Program-made: the position numbers and the translations under genes
Shown here: in pieces, positions 8,021 through 16,381 of the stretch
Layout: each line of letters begins with the position of its first letter
Position numbering within the stretch: the first letter of the stretch is position 1
The notes under the pieces: model-generated
Database searches by the model: none
Told to the model about the DNA's origin: nothing
The model's input: only the letters and a program-made list of their open reading frames with translations
Origin: Candidatus Omnitrophota bacterium
Lineage (GTDB): Bacteria; Omnitrophota; Gorgyraeia; B26-G9
Assembly (NCBI GenBank): GCA_016213925.1
Contig: JACQZH010000035.1
Span: 1 to 47,051 of the forward strand
DNA: 47,051 nt
Reading direction: 5' to 3'

Positions 8021-8179
8021 TGTCCCGAATGAAGCAACTAACTCTGGTTATGCATCGGGATCCCGCTACTGCGGGGCAGCATTTGCAGCTTGTGTCATAT
8101 AGCTTTTGCGTCCTTCGTCATAGCGAAGCGATCGTCCCTCGGACGTCGGTTCAGTATGAGACAGCAACTATGAGCTATC
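8021..8179 (+). repeat. 159-bp direct repeat, left copy
   Basis: This 159-bp sequence recurs at 9358-9516 with five base differences and no gaps. It contains the short inverted repeat TCCCGC-TACT-GCGGG and ends in heptamer-like AGC/CTAT units. An octamer-like stretch (AGCTAATG, AGCTAGTT) at 8001-8020 adjoins it. The left copy lies 156 bp upstream of the nucleotidyltransferase/HEPN pair. No coding function is credible. Confidence 0.9.
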
Positions 8180-8287
8180 AGCTAGTTTGATGGTGGGCAC
8201 TTAAATAACGTTGGGGAATTATTGGTCGGTAAAGGATTAATTGAGTTCTTGTTGAAAATATGAATATTACAGTTTTGTATCTAATAC

Positions 8288-8316
8288 TTGACAAAAATAT
8301 GCTTTAAGCATAATAT
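8288..8316 (+). promoter_or_regulatory. Sigma-70 promoter of the nucleotidyltransferase/HEPN pair
   Basis: TTGACA (8288-8293), a 17-nt spacer and TAATAT (8311-8316) form a near-consensus promoter 19 nt before the ATG. Confidence 0.8.
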
Positions 8317-8334
8317 ATTATGCGGGAGGCATAA
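8298..8334. promoter_or_regulatory. Two operator-like palindromes over the promoter and RBS
   Basis: TATGCTT-T-AAGCATA (8298-8312) fills the spacer of the promoter. TTATGC-GGGAG-GCATAA (8318-8334) holds the Shine-Dalgarno sequence in its loop. Both share the half-site TATGC. This suggests autorepression by the winged-helix N-terminus of the encoded protein. Confidence 0.6.
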
Positions 8335-8886
8335 ATGTTTACCGAACTTCAAAGTCAAATATTGGCGATTCTTATTGAAAACCCTCAAAAAGAATTCTAT
8401 TTTAGCCAATTAGGGCAAATCCTGGGGAGACATCCCGGGGTCTTTCAAAAAGGATTGAACTCGCTAGAAAAAGAAGGAGTCATATCAAGCCGTCGCCGAG
8501 GGAATCAGCGGTTGCTTTGTGTTAACTCCTCTTATCCTTTTTTTGAAGAAGTGAAATCTATTATTAAGAAAAGTTACGGTATTGAGGGCATGTTACGCGA
8601 AATTGTTACACGCATTAAGGAGATCAAAATTGCTTTAATTTACGGAAGTTATCCTAGAGGGAAAATGAGGGTGGAGTCGGATGTTGATTTGCTGGTGGTC
8701 TTAAGCAATCTCAAGGCAGAAGATGAGTTGATGATTCGATTAAGTGAAGCGGAAAAGAAAGCGGGACGTGAGATCAACTATAAAATGTATTCTATGGCGG
8801 AATTTTTCAGAAAACTCGCGGAAAAGGACCCATTTTTAACTGAAATCTTATCTGAAAGAATTATTCTGATGAAAGGTAAAATCTAA
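8335..8886 (+). CDS. Winged-helix nucleotidyltransferase (MNT-type antitoxin)
   Basis: This 183-residue protein has two parts. Residues 1-65 form a winged helix-turn-helix (LGQILGRHPGVFQKGLNSLE, then a basic SSRRRGNQR wing). A minimal nucleotidyltransferase domain has GS at 104-105 and the metal-binding aspartates D116 and D118 (GSYPRGKMRVESDVDLLVV). In known MntA/HepT pairs the MNT protein modifies and silences the HEPN toxin by adding AMP. The same role is inferred here because a HEPN gene follows with a one-base TAATG overlap. The DNA-binding domain probably represses its own promoter, which carries two matching palindromes. The gene is intact, with GGGAGG as its ribosome binding site. Confidence 0.85.
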   Translation: MFTELQSQILAILIENPQKEFYFSQLGQILGRHPGVFQKGLNSLEKEGVISSRRRGNQRLLCVNSSYPFFEEVKSIIKKSYGIEGMLREIVTRIKEIKIALIYGSYPRGKMRVESDVDLLVVLSNLKAEDELMIRLSEAEKKAGREINYKMYSMAEFFRKLAEKDPFLTEILSERIILMKGKI

Positions 8887-9338
8887 TGAACTGGAAAACG
8901 TATCTCTCTAGGGGGCTTATTAAAGAACAGAGGCCCAACTTTATGCAGATCAAACGCCAGATTAAGCGCGCTCAAAAGGACTTAAGGACAGTTAGCTTGG
9001 TGGTGAATGATGATCCGGAATGGGCATCGACAATCGCTTACCAAGCGATGTTAAGGAGCGGTAGAGCTTTACTTTATGCTCACGGGTATCTTCCTGCGGA
9101 TGGGCAGCAGCATAAAACTGTTGTGGAGATTACGGGGATAATCTTGGGTAAAGAATATGAGCTTTTGGTAAAGCATTTTGAGCGGATGAGGAAGAAGCGC
9201 AACATTTTCTTCTATGAATCAGAAGATGCTAATAATTTGACCGAAGCTCATAAAGCCGCGGAAGCAGCTAAAGAATTAGTGGATCTTCTTAAGCGGAAAA
9301 TCATAATGCTTGATCCTCAACGATTGTTGAAATTATAG
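8886..9338 (+). CDS. HEPN-domain protein (putative toxin)
   Basis: This 150-residue helical protein of the HEPN superfamily is encoded directly behind a nucleotidyltransferase, with the stop and start overlapping by one base. The diagnostic element is RMRKKRNIFFY (R102...N106...Y110). This is the HEPN active-site helix, but with Asn where many RNase HEPN toxins have His, so nuclease activity may be changed or lost. The helix around AYQAMLRSGRALLYAHGYLP is also typical. HEPN toxins of this arrangement usually cleave RNA, and their partner MNT protein modifies the conserved tyrosine. A non-toxin role as a substrate-binding HEPN protein is possible. Confidence 0.82.
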   Translation: MNWKTYLSRGLIKEQRPNFMQIKRQIKRAQKDLRTVSLVVNDDPEWASTIAYQAMLRSGRALLYAHGYLPADGQQHKTVVEITGIILGKEYELLVKHFERMRKKRNIFFYESEDANNLTEAHKAAEAAKELVDLLKRKIIMLDPQRLLKL

Positions 9339-9357
9339 TTTTTCTGAACTAAGTGTT

Positions 9358-9516
9358 TGTCCCGAATGAAGCAACTAACTCTGGTTATGCATCGGGATCC
9401 CGCTACTGCGGGACAGCATTTGTAGCTTGTGTCATATAGCTTTTTCGTCCTTCGTCATAGCGAAGCGATCGTCCCTCGGACGTCGGTTCAGGATGAAACA
9501 GCAACTATGAGCTATC
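9358..9516 (+). repeat. 159-bp direct repeat, right copy
   Basis: This copy is about 97% identical to 8021-8179 (five substitutions, no gaps) and in the same orientation. It starts 19 nt after the HEPN stop codon. The two copies bracket the nucleotidyltransferase/HEPN module exactly. Confidence 0.9.
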
Positions 9517-9576
9517 GTATCAGTATTCATCATAGTATTACATCTGTGCTATCATGTTTAAACGGAGGTTCAAATT

Positions 9577-10416
9577 ATGTCAATTGTAAATTATCGTTAC
9601 TCGCTACTTGTTGCTTGCTACTTTTTTACTATGTCGATCTGTGTTACTGGTTGCGGAGGGAAAAACATGAATGTAGATTTAAGTGAACTTAAAGCAATTC
9701 CTCAGGAGAAATGTGATGCTTTGGCAAACAAAAAAATATATTTCGGGCATCAGTCGGTAGGGTACAACATAATCGAGGGGGTGGAAGATATTATGTTGGA
9801 AATCCCGCAGTTAAAGTTAAACATTAAAGAAACAAACAGTATGGATGATTTTTTAAAACCGGTTTTTGCGCATTCTGCAGTTGGGGTTAATAGTGATCCG
9901 TACTCTAAGATAAACGATTTTAGGAAAAATATTGAAAGCGGGATAGGAGAAAAGGCAGACGCGGCTTTTTTTAAGTTCTGTTATGTCGATATAGTTGATG
10001 GTGCTGATTATAAAAAAATATTTGAACAATATAAGCGAGCTATTCTTCTATTAGAAGAAAAATATCCGAAAGTTAAGTTCCTTCATTCAACTGTGCCTTT
10101 ACAGGCGGCTAATCCTCCGATCAAGGTTTTTATTAAAAAGATGATGGGTAAATCTGATGAAGGACAGCTTAATAATATACAAAGAAATAAATTTAATGAA
10201 ATGATGATCTCTGAATACGGGTCAAAAGGGAATGTTTTTGACCTTGCAGGGGCAGAGTCCAGTTACGCTGACGGGAAGAGAGAATTTTTTAAAGATAGGA
10301 GCAAGAAATACTATAGCATGATTCCTGGATTCTCAAATGACGGCGGCCATTTGAATAAGTTTGGCAGAAAAACAGTCGCGGCTAAACTAATAATTTATTT
10401 AAGTTCTAAATTTTGA
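9577..10416 (+). CDS. Secreted SGNH-hydrolase-like lipoprotein
   Basis: The N-terminal 26 residues are a lipoprotein signal (hydrophobic SLLVACYFFTMSICVTGC, predicted lipidated Cys26), so the protein is probably membrane-anchored on the outer side. The mature part has features seen in SGNH/GDSL-like esterases of polysaccharide loci: KIYFGHQSVGYNIIEG near the start and a terminal GGHLNKFGRKTVA block, where a His would complete the catalytic site. The first-block serine is GHQSVG instead of a canonical GDS, so catalysis is uncertain. GGAGG lies 8 nt before the ATG. It is the first gene of the long exopolysaccharide operon, and removal or addition of O-acyl groups on the glycan is a reasonable guess. 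Confidence 0.65.
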   Translation: MSIVNYRYSLLVACYFFTMSICVTGCGGKNMNVDLSELKAIPQEKCDALANKKIYFGHQSVGYNIIEGVEDIMLEIPQLKLNIKETNSMDDFLKPVFAHSAVGVNSDPYSKINDFRKNIESGIGEKADAAFFKFCYVDIVDGADYKKIFEQYKRAILLLEEKYPKVKFLHSTVPLQAANPPIKVFIKKMMGKSDEGQLNNIQRNKFNEMMISEYGSKGNVFDLAGAESSYADGKREFFKDRSKKYYSMIPGFSNDGGHLNKFGRKTVAAKLIIYLSSKF

Positions 10417-10434
10417 TTGGAAGGGGATTGTTTT

Positions 10435-11037
10435 ATGAGAAAGTTATTGAAGATAATAGGGGATTATCGTGCAAAAATGAAGATTTGCAAGTACAGGCGT
10501 TCAATAACTGAAATGATTGAACGCGGGCTAAAGATAGGCAGAAATGTTACTATCGGGCCTACAGCCTGGTTTGATTATGATTACTGTTATTTAATCAGCG
10601 TAGGCAATAATTGCGCTATAAGCAAAGGGTCAAAAATATTTGCGCATGATGCGACAGTATATAAATATACCGGCGGATATACGCGTATTGGAAAAGTGGA
10701 AATAAAAGATAATTGTTATATAGCCGAGAATTGTATAATCTTGCCTGGAGTTACTATCGGGCCGAATGTCCTTGTTGCCGCGGGCTCTGTGGTTAATAAG
10801 GATATCCCGCCGAATTCCTGTGTGGCAGGGGTCCCTGCAAGGTTTTACTCTAAATTTGACGATTTTCTTGAAAAACAAAAAGAAAAGATTGGACAAAGGC
10901 CGGTTTTCGATTTTTGCGAAATTATGAAGGGAGTAACTCCTGAATTAAAAGAAAAAATTAAAGAGGCTGTAAAAGATGACGTAGCATATGTACAGGGCTA
11001 TCAAGGAAGGTTCCCCTGGTTATGGAATGTGGATTAA
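10435..11037 (+). CDS. Left-handed beta-helix (hexapeptide) acyltransferase
   Basis: This is a cytoplasmic O- or N-acetyltransferase of the WbbJ/maltose-acetyltransferase type, predicted to acetylate a sugar intermediate. The hexapeptide-repeat coil is visible from IGRNVTIGPTAWF through VGNNCAISKGSKIFAHD to CYIAENCIILPGVTIGPNVL. It ends in the characteristic VAAGSVVNKDIPPNSCVAGVPAR. The catalytic His is probably in FAHDA. A TTG start at 10417 is possible. The ATG at 10435 is preferred because GGAAGGGGA lies 7-8 nt upstream. It lies between a lipoprotein esterase-like gene and a deacetylase-like gene, so acyl decoration of the polymer is the likely theme. Confidence 0.88.
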   Translation: MRKLLKIIGDYRAKMKICKYRRSITEMIERGLKIGRNVTIGPTAWFDYDYCYLISVGNNCAISKGSKIFAHDATVYKYTGGYTRIGKVEIKDNCYIAENCIILPGVTIGPNVLVAAGSVVNKDIPPNSCVAGVPARFYSKFDDFLEKQKEKIGQRPVFDFCEIMKGVTPELKEKIKEAVKDDVAYVQGYQGRFPWLWNVD

Positions 11038-12181
11038 AAACATGAAAATATTTGGAAGCTTAGTTAAAGATATTAACAAGATTCAGCCATGGATGTTTTT
11101 TTATTTGATAAAGAAAGCAGGGATGTTGTTCGAAAGTAGAAAACATCCTAAACATTTATTCCTTTGTTTTTGCGACCATTTTGAACCGTTGAGAGGTTTT
11201 TTGCATGAAAAGACAGATGATGCCACAGGGTTAAAAAGAGTTAGAAACTGGGCAGAAAATTATCCGGTTCTTGCGGATAACTATCGTGATTCAGACGGTT
11301 ATTTGCCAAAGCATACGTTTTTTTATCCGGTTGAAGAATATCGGAAGGAGTTTGTTGATTTACTGGCGGATCTTTGCCATCGCGGGTACGGGGAGCTTGA
11401 AATCCATCTGCATCATAGTAATGATTCACAGGATAATTTTATTAGAACTATAAATGATTTTAAGAATTTACTGGTAAAAGAACATGGCTTATTGTCAAAA
11501 GACAAGGCAAATAATCAAGTCAAATACGGGTTTATACACGGCAATTGGGCGCTTGATAATTCAAAGCCGGACGGCAGCTGGTGCGGAATTAATAATGAAC
11601 TTACTTTACTTGAGTTAACCGGCTGTTATGCGGATTTTACAATGCCGTCCGCTCCTGATATTACGCAGACTTCAAAAGTAAACAGTATTTATTACGCGAT
11701 AGATGATCCGCTGCGTTCTAAATCGCATAATTCAGGAATTGACGCGGAGTTAGGCAAGCCCGATGAAAAGGGATTACTGTGTGTGCAGGGCCCTTTATTA
11801 TTAAATTGGAAGAACAGAAAATGGGGAGTGATTCCAAAGATAGAAAACAGCAGTGTGAATACGGATGAAAGAATTAAATATGAGCGTTTGAATTTATGGG
11901 TTAACGCGCGGATTGAGGTTAAGGGGAACAGCAATCTGGTTTTTGTGAAATTACATACACATGGCTGCGTGGAAAATAATACGGAATATTTATTTAAACA
12001 GGGTTTTAACGATTTATTCTCGGCGCTAAAGAAATATAATGAAAACAACGGCTGCGCGATACATTATGTCAGCGCTAGGGAAATGGTGAATATAATAAAA
12101 GCGATAGAAATAGATAAGTTTGAAGGTTGTGATGTAAGAGGGGCTAGAAATTATAAATATAAAGGTGTTTGGGAAAAATAA
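11027..12181 (+). CDS. Polysaccharide-deacetylase-like protein
   Basis: This is a protein of about 385 residues with short motifs typical of NodB-like metal sites spread along the sequence: FLCFCDHFEP near the N-terminus, EIHLHHSND in the middle and YGFIHGNWALDNS after it. They could bind a metal with Asp and His. Later blocks (VKLHTHGC, IHYVSAREMV) also fit a carbohydrate-esterase barrel. Similar proteins of unknown activity occur in exopolysaccharide loci, so sugar deacetylation is an inference. The start is uncertain: ATG at 11027 overlaps the previous gene by 11 nt, while ATG at 11042 has no clear ribosome binding site. The stop overlaps the next start as TAATG. Confidence 0.65.
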   Translation: MWIKNMKIFGSLVKDINKIQPWMFFYLIKKAGMLFESRKHPKHLFLCFCDHFEPLRGFLHEKTDDATGLKRVRNWAENYPVLADNYRDSDGYLPKHTFFYPVEEYRKEFVDLLADLCHRGYGELEIHLHHSNDSQDNFIRTINDFKNLLVKEHGLLSKDKANNQVKYGFIHGNWALDNSKPDGSWCGINNELTLLELTGCYADFTMPSAPDITQTSKVNSIYYAIDDPLRSKSHNSGIDAELGKPDEKGLLCVQGPLLLNWKNRKWGVIPKIENSSVNTDERIKYERLNLWVNARIEVKGNSNLVFVKLHTHGCVENNTEYLFKQGFNDLFSALKKYNENNGCAIHYVSAREMVNIIKAIEIDKFEGCDVRGARNYKYKGVWEK

Positions 12182-13602
12182 TGGAAAATTCGGTTTGGCG
12201 TTTATTGCTTAAATCCGGTGTTAATGGGCAGGGTGTAATTCTTGAGGGGAAACCAATAGATATCAAGAATTTTGAGTTTTCTGAAGTAGATGCTGTGATC
12301 TTAAATTTATTAACAGAAACCGATATTGATGTTTTAAACAGTGTCAGGCCTTTTTGCAGTTTAGTTAAGCAGAAAGGGCAGATATGCATAGTTTTTGGTA
12401 ATAAATACAGTTATTTAAAATTAAAGCGCCATAGAAGCCTTTTTTTTAAACAGATATTTTTTTTGGGTGTTATTAAAAGGATACTTTTAATAAACGGTTT
12501 TCGTAGTTTTAAAGTTTATTTTTTGCGGCCACGGGGACAGGAAGTGTTTGACATTGCTGATGGAATAAAAATTAAATCTCAAAATGCAGATTTTAAAGAG
12601 AAAATCTTAAATAGCGTATTATTTCAATGGGCGCAACCGGCATATGTTTTGATTGCGGATAAGGGCATAGATATAAGCCGAAGTTTTCTTGACGAGTTTA
12701 ATGAAGTGAACGGGTTAAAAGGTAATTTTAAATGTTTAATGGGGCATCCAAATACACTTTTGCTTATCTTTGAAGATAAAATAGCCAGGTTTCCTTTGGA
12801 TAGGCTTAGCGAAGCCCGCTGCCGTTTAAATAACAGTATTATTAAGCGGCTTGCTTATTCAAGTATAGCGGGCCTTGTGCCGAAATCAATAAAGTCAGGC
12901 AGGTTTAACGGGCAAAAATATTTTTTAGAGAGCAGGATTAACGGGAAAGCTTTCGATGAACCGCGCGCTTATATGAATTCATTGCTGTTTAAGGCGGCAG
13001 GATTTATCACAAAATTCCATAAAAATAATGCTAATGAAATAATTATTGATAATAATAACTATAAAAAGCTTTTTGGCAGGGGGTTTAAAATAATTGGACG
13101 CTATCTTAAAGATAATGAGTTGCGGTTATTGAATAAAATAAATAATTATATAAAAGAGAATGCTATTGGTAAAAAGATAAAAACAGTTATGTTGCATGGG
13201 GATTTTAAGATTGAAAATGTACTTTTTGAAACAAACAGCCATGAAATACAAGGTGTAATAGACTGGGATTTATCAGAGTTTAATGGGTTGCCTTTTTTGG
13301 ATATTTTTTATCTGTTGATCTATAAGGACAACTTGTTTTCGGCTAAACCGATAATGCAAATTTTTCGGGAAAGGTTTTTATTCGGGCAGTTTAATGATGA
13401 AGAAGAGCAGATTATCAGTGCTTATTTTGCGGAAGTTGGGATAAATAAGGATTGGCTGGAAATATTGCTGATTATGTGCTGGGTACATCATATCAGTAAA
13501 AGATATGCGCAGCAGCTTAGGTCTTCTGCCGCGGGTTTTAAACAAGAGAACATAACTGGTGTTATGAATAAAATATTCGAAAGAATAAATATTTATGTCT
13601 AA
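12181..13602 (+). CDS. Aminoglycoside-phosphotransferase-fold kinase with N-terminal extra domain
   Basis: The C-terminal half is an APH/choline-kinase-type phosphotransferase. It has MLHGDFKIENVLF (catalytic loop with HGD) and GVIDWDLSEFNG (DFG-like metal site), and a preceding glycine-poor nucleotide lobe. The first 130 residues form a separate domain with the feel of the C-terminal half of a methyltransferase (SLVKQKGQICIVF, then LINGFRSFKVYFLRP), but without a SAM-binding loop. This part is tentative. Such kinases in glycan loci may phosphorylate a sugar or an alditol. ATG at 12181 overlaps the upstream stop (TAATG), and the gene overlaps the flippase start by 8 nt. A TTG at 12169 is less likely. 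Confidence 0.7.
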   Translation: MENSVWRLLLKSGVNGQGVILEGKPIDIKNFEFSEVDAVILNLLTETDIDVLNSVRPFCSLVKQKGQICIVFGNKYSYLKLKRHRSLFFKQIFFLGVIKRILLINGFRSFKVYFLRPRGQEVFDIADGIKIKSQNADFKEKILNSVLFQWAQPAYVLIADKGIDISRSFLDEFNEVNGLKGNFKCLMGHPNTLLLIFEDKIARFPLDRLSEARCRLNNSIIKRLAYSSIAGLVPKSIKSGRFNGQKYFLESRINGKAFDEPRAYMNSLLFKAAGFITKFHKNNANEIIIDNNNYKKLFGRGFKIIGRYLKDNELRLLNKINNYIKENAIGKKIKTVMLHGDFKIENVLFETNSHEIQGVIDWDLSEFNGLPFLDIFYLLIYKDNLFSAKPIMQIFRERFLFGQFNDEEEQIISAYFAEVGINKDWLEILLIMCWVHHISKRYAQQLRSSAAGFKQENITGVMNKIFERINIYV

Positions 13603-15097
13603 AGCAAAATTGTTGGCAAAGAGTTCGATGATGGGAACGATTGATTTTATAGCGCAGGTTTTAATCGGCCTCTATATGATGCCGTTTATCATTCATTCTC
13701 TAGGAGATAAAATGTATGGTTTGTGGGCGGTAGTCGGTTCTTTTATGGGGTTTTACGGTATGTTTGACTTTGGGCTTGTGATTGCCAGCCAGCGTTATAT
13801 TTCCAAGGCTTTAGGTAATAAAGATTATGAGCAGGCAAATAAAATAATAAATACTTCATTTGTTTTGTTTTCCTTAATTGGCTTCGCTGTTTTAATATTT
13901 TCCTTATTAATCGTGATTTTCGCGCCGTATCTGATTAAAAGCACGCAGGAGATTGAGCTTTTCAAGAAGGTCATTATTATCATGGGGCTAAGCCTGGCAA
14001 TCGGATTTCCGATGCGTGTCTTTTCAGGAATAATGGTTTCGCATATAAGGCATGATTTATATGTGTGGTCGGAACTGATTAAACTTGTTGTGAGAACAAT
14101 TTTTGCGATAGCAGCCTTAAAAATTGGTTATGGAGTTTTAGCCCTGGCTATAATAACTGCTTTTTCAGAGGTTTTTGCCTATGCTGTAAAATTTATTATT
14201 GTCAAAAAGAAATTCAAATATGTCAGAATATCAAGGAAATATATTGATAAAACTATTTTAAAACCTATGTTTGGCTATAGTGTTTTCAGCTTTATTATCC
14301 GAGTAGCCCAGCAGCTTAGAGGAGGGATTTCTAATTTTATAATTGCCGGTTTTTTAGGATTGAGCCAGGTAACAATTTACTCGATCGCTTTTAATTTAAT
14401 CCAGTATTTTATAAGGTTTATAAGCAGTTCTATCGGCGGGCTGATGATCCCGGTTTTCAGCCAATATGAAGGTAAAAATGATTATATTGCTATCAGGGAG
14501 AAATTTATTTTAGTCAGCAGGATCACAGGATATATAACAATGCTTATTGGCGGCGTCTTGATAATATTCGGCAGAGTTTTTATCGAACGATGGGTTGGCA
14601 GCGAGTATTTAATGGCATATACTTTATTGGTTATCCTATGTGTTCCGGCTATGATGAATCTTATGCAGAATGCTTCGGTGGAGGTAATGCTGGGAATTTC
14701 CAGGCATAAGGCTATAGCTATGTTGACAATATCAGAGAGTATCGCAAATCTTTTGCTTAGTTTATTACTGGTCAAGAAATATGGCTTGATTGGCGTGGCT
14801 TTAGGGTATGCGGTCCCAACCTTCATTGTGCGTGTTTTTATGCAGCCGCGCTATGTTTGTAAAGTTATAAAGCTTGATTTAAACGAATATTATTTCAATT
14901 TGCTTGTTCCAGTCTTGCTTAAATCAACGCTTATCCTTACAACACTTTGGATTGTTTTTAACCCGATTGTGAGGCCTAAGTATTCATCCTTGCTGCCAAT
15001 CGGCACATGTGCCGGTATTTTATTTGTTGCCGGAGTATTTTTCTTTTGCCTGAATAATCAGGATAGGCAATATATCAAAAAATTAACTCACAGGTAA
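13595..15097 (+). CDS. Polysaccharide flippase (Wzx-like, MOP superfamily)
   Basis: This is an integral membrane protein of 500 residues with about 12-14 hydrophobic segments. The opening SSMMGTIDFIAQVLIGLYMMPFI, the GLWAVVGSFMGFYGMFDFGL block and the repeat pattern are typical of Wzx/MviN/MATE exporters. It should move undecaprenyl-linked oligosaccharide units across the cytoplasmic membrane. It lies directly upstream of the O-antigen ligase/polymerase gene, giving the expected Wzx-Wzy order. The start overlaps the previous stop by 8 nt. The length is in the usual range and the frame is intact. Confidence 0.9.
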   Translation: MSKAKLLAKSSMMGTIDFIAQVLIGLYMMPFIIHSLGDKMYGLWAVVGSFMGFYGMFDFGLVIASQRYISKALGNKDYEQANKIINTSFVLFSLIGFAVLIFSLLIVIFAPYLIKSTQEIELFKKVIIIMGLSLAIGFPMRVFSGIMVSHIRHDLYVWSELIKLVVRTIFAIAALKIGYGVLALAIITAFSEVFAYAVKFIIVKKKFKYVRISRKYIDKTILKPMFGYSVFSFIIRVAQQLRGGISNFIIAGFLGLSQVTIYSIAFNLIQYFIRFISSSIGGLMIPVFSQYEGKNDYIAIREKFILVSRITGYITMLIGGVLIIFGRVFIERWVGSEYLMAYTLLVILCVPAMMNLMQNASVEVMLGISRHKAIAMLTISESIANLLLSLLLVKKYGLIGVALGYAVPTFIVRVFMQPRYVCKVIKLDLNEYYFNLLVPVLLKSTLILTTLWIVFNPIVRPKYSSLLPIGTCAGILFVAGVFFFCLNNQDRQYIKKLTHR

Positions 15098-15115
15098 TTA
15101 TTAAGGAAACGATCG

Positions 15116-16372
15116 ATGCTTATTGTATATCTGTATTTTATTGCGATTTTCATTCGTCCGCAGGATTGGGTAAAAGTTTTTTTTGCCTGCCCGATAGTGG
15201 ATATTCTTATCGGCATAGGGTTAGTTGCTGTGTTCCTGTCTTTAGGTGATGGAAAAATAAAAGTAAAATTTCCGGCGCTGTTTTTTATTATAGGTTATTT
15301 GATAGTAATTTTTCTGTCTAATTTTGCGCAGGGCAATTTCCCCGCAGCTGTTGAATTTTTCCTGTTTCATCTTAAAAGAGCCGCGAGTTTTTTGGTGCTG
15401 ATATTTTTGCTTAATTCAACTGCTAAATTAAAGAAAGCAATCGGTTTTTTTGTTTTTTTGGCGGTATTGCTTGTTCTTCAGGGGATGTATCAAAAAGTAA
15501 ATGGTACCGGCTGGGCCGGACAATCTTTGGTGCAAGATGTGCGTATATGCTGGGTCGGCATGTGGGACGGGCCGAATGTGCTTGCTCTTGTTTTTATTAT
15601 TGCCGCAGTGTTTTCATTGAACAGTTTTTTGAATAGCGTAAATTTTTTAGAAAAGGCCAGGCCGTTAATTGTTTTTGCTTGCTTATGTTATGGGATTTAC
15701 TTGACAAATTCAAGAGGCGGATTTGTGTCTTTACTGGCATGCCTTTTTTTATCTTTTCTTTTTAAAGTGAAAAATAAGGTTAAAGCTATAATTCTGGGAG
15801 GGCTGATTTGTTTAGTCGTATTTACGGTTGCCGCGCCTTCTCGGATGGCAAATATACAGGGTGAGTCATCAGCTCAAGAGCGTTCCTGGACATGGGAGGT
15901 GGCTTTGACGCTTGCAAGGGCAAACCCTTTATTCGGTATAGGCAAGGGGATGTTTTATAAACAACATAATTGGTATGCGCATAATAATTTTGTGCAGGTT
16001 ATGGTTGAAACCGGATTTACCGGTTTGTTTTTATTTATAAGTATCATGTATATTTCTTTAAAAGGGCTGCGTAAAGTATATTTGATTAGCAAAGATAAAC
16101 AAATAATTGAAAAAGAACCTGGTTTAGCGGATATCGCGAAAACGATTGGGATAGCATTGATTGTTTTTAATGTTTGTACTTTTTTTGTTACAATGGAACT
16201 AGAAATATTATATATATTACTGGCTTTTTGTTTTGCTCCACTGGTGATTGTTAAGAAATATTCGGCTGATTTCAAACTTACTTTTGATATAAAAGATTTT
16301 TTTATAGTAAGTATAGCCATGGTTGTCTTAGTCTCTATCGTGGCAGTAATAGCTATTAAAAATCTTGTATAG
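15116..16372 (+). CDS. O-antigen ligase / Wzy-type polymerase
   Basis: This is a polytopic membrane protein (418 residues, about 10-12 segments) of the WaaL/Wzy family. The signature periplasmic loop is present: SSAQERSWTWEVALTLARAN, then PLFGIGKGMFYKQHNWYAHNNFVQVMVETG. The His-Asn pattern in it matches the ligase active region (YAHN). Such enzymes polymerise repeat units or transfer glycan to a lipid or protein acceptor. Because a flippase precedes it and glycosyltransferases follow, polymerase is the more likely role, but the two activities cannot be told apart by sequence. AAGGAAA lies before the ATG. Confidence 0.87.
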   Translation: MLIVYLYFIAIFIRPQDWVKVFFACPIVDILIGIGLVAVFLSLGDGKIKVKFPALFFIIGYLIVIFLSNFAQGNFPAAVEFFLFHLKRAASFLVLIFLLNSTAKLKKAIGFFVFLAVLLVLQGMYQKVNGTGWAGQSLVQDVRICWVGMWDGPNVLALVFIIAAVFSLNSFLNSVNFLEKARPLIVFACLCYGIYLTNSRGGFVSLLACLFLSFLFKVKNKVKAIILGGLICLVVFTVAAPSRMANIQGESSAQERSWTWEVALTLARANPLFGIGKGMFYKQHNWYAHNNFVQVMVETGFTGLFLFISIMYISLKGLRKVYLISKDKQIIEKEPGLADIAKTIGIALIVFNVCTFFVTMELEILYILLAFCFAPLVIVKKYSADFKLTFDIKDFFIVSIAMVVLVSIVAVIAIKNLV

Positions 16373-16381
16373 GCAGTGATT

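Noticed and set aside
7993-8190. Open frame within the left 159-bp repeat
   Set aside because: It lies almost entirely in the repeat, has repeat-derived codons and no ribosome binding site; the right copy has a different open frame.
9429-9686. Open frame across the right 159-bp repeat into the lipoprotein gene
   Set aside because: It overlaps the well-supported lipoprotein start in another frame and uses repeat sequence for its N-terminus.
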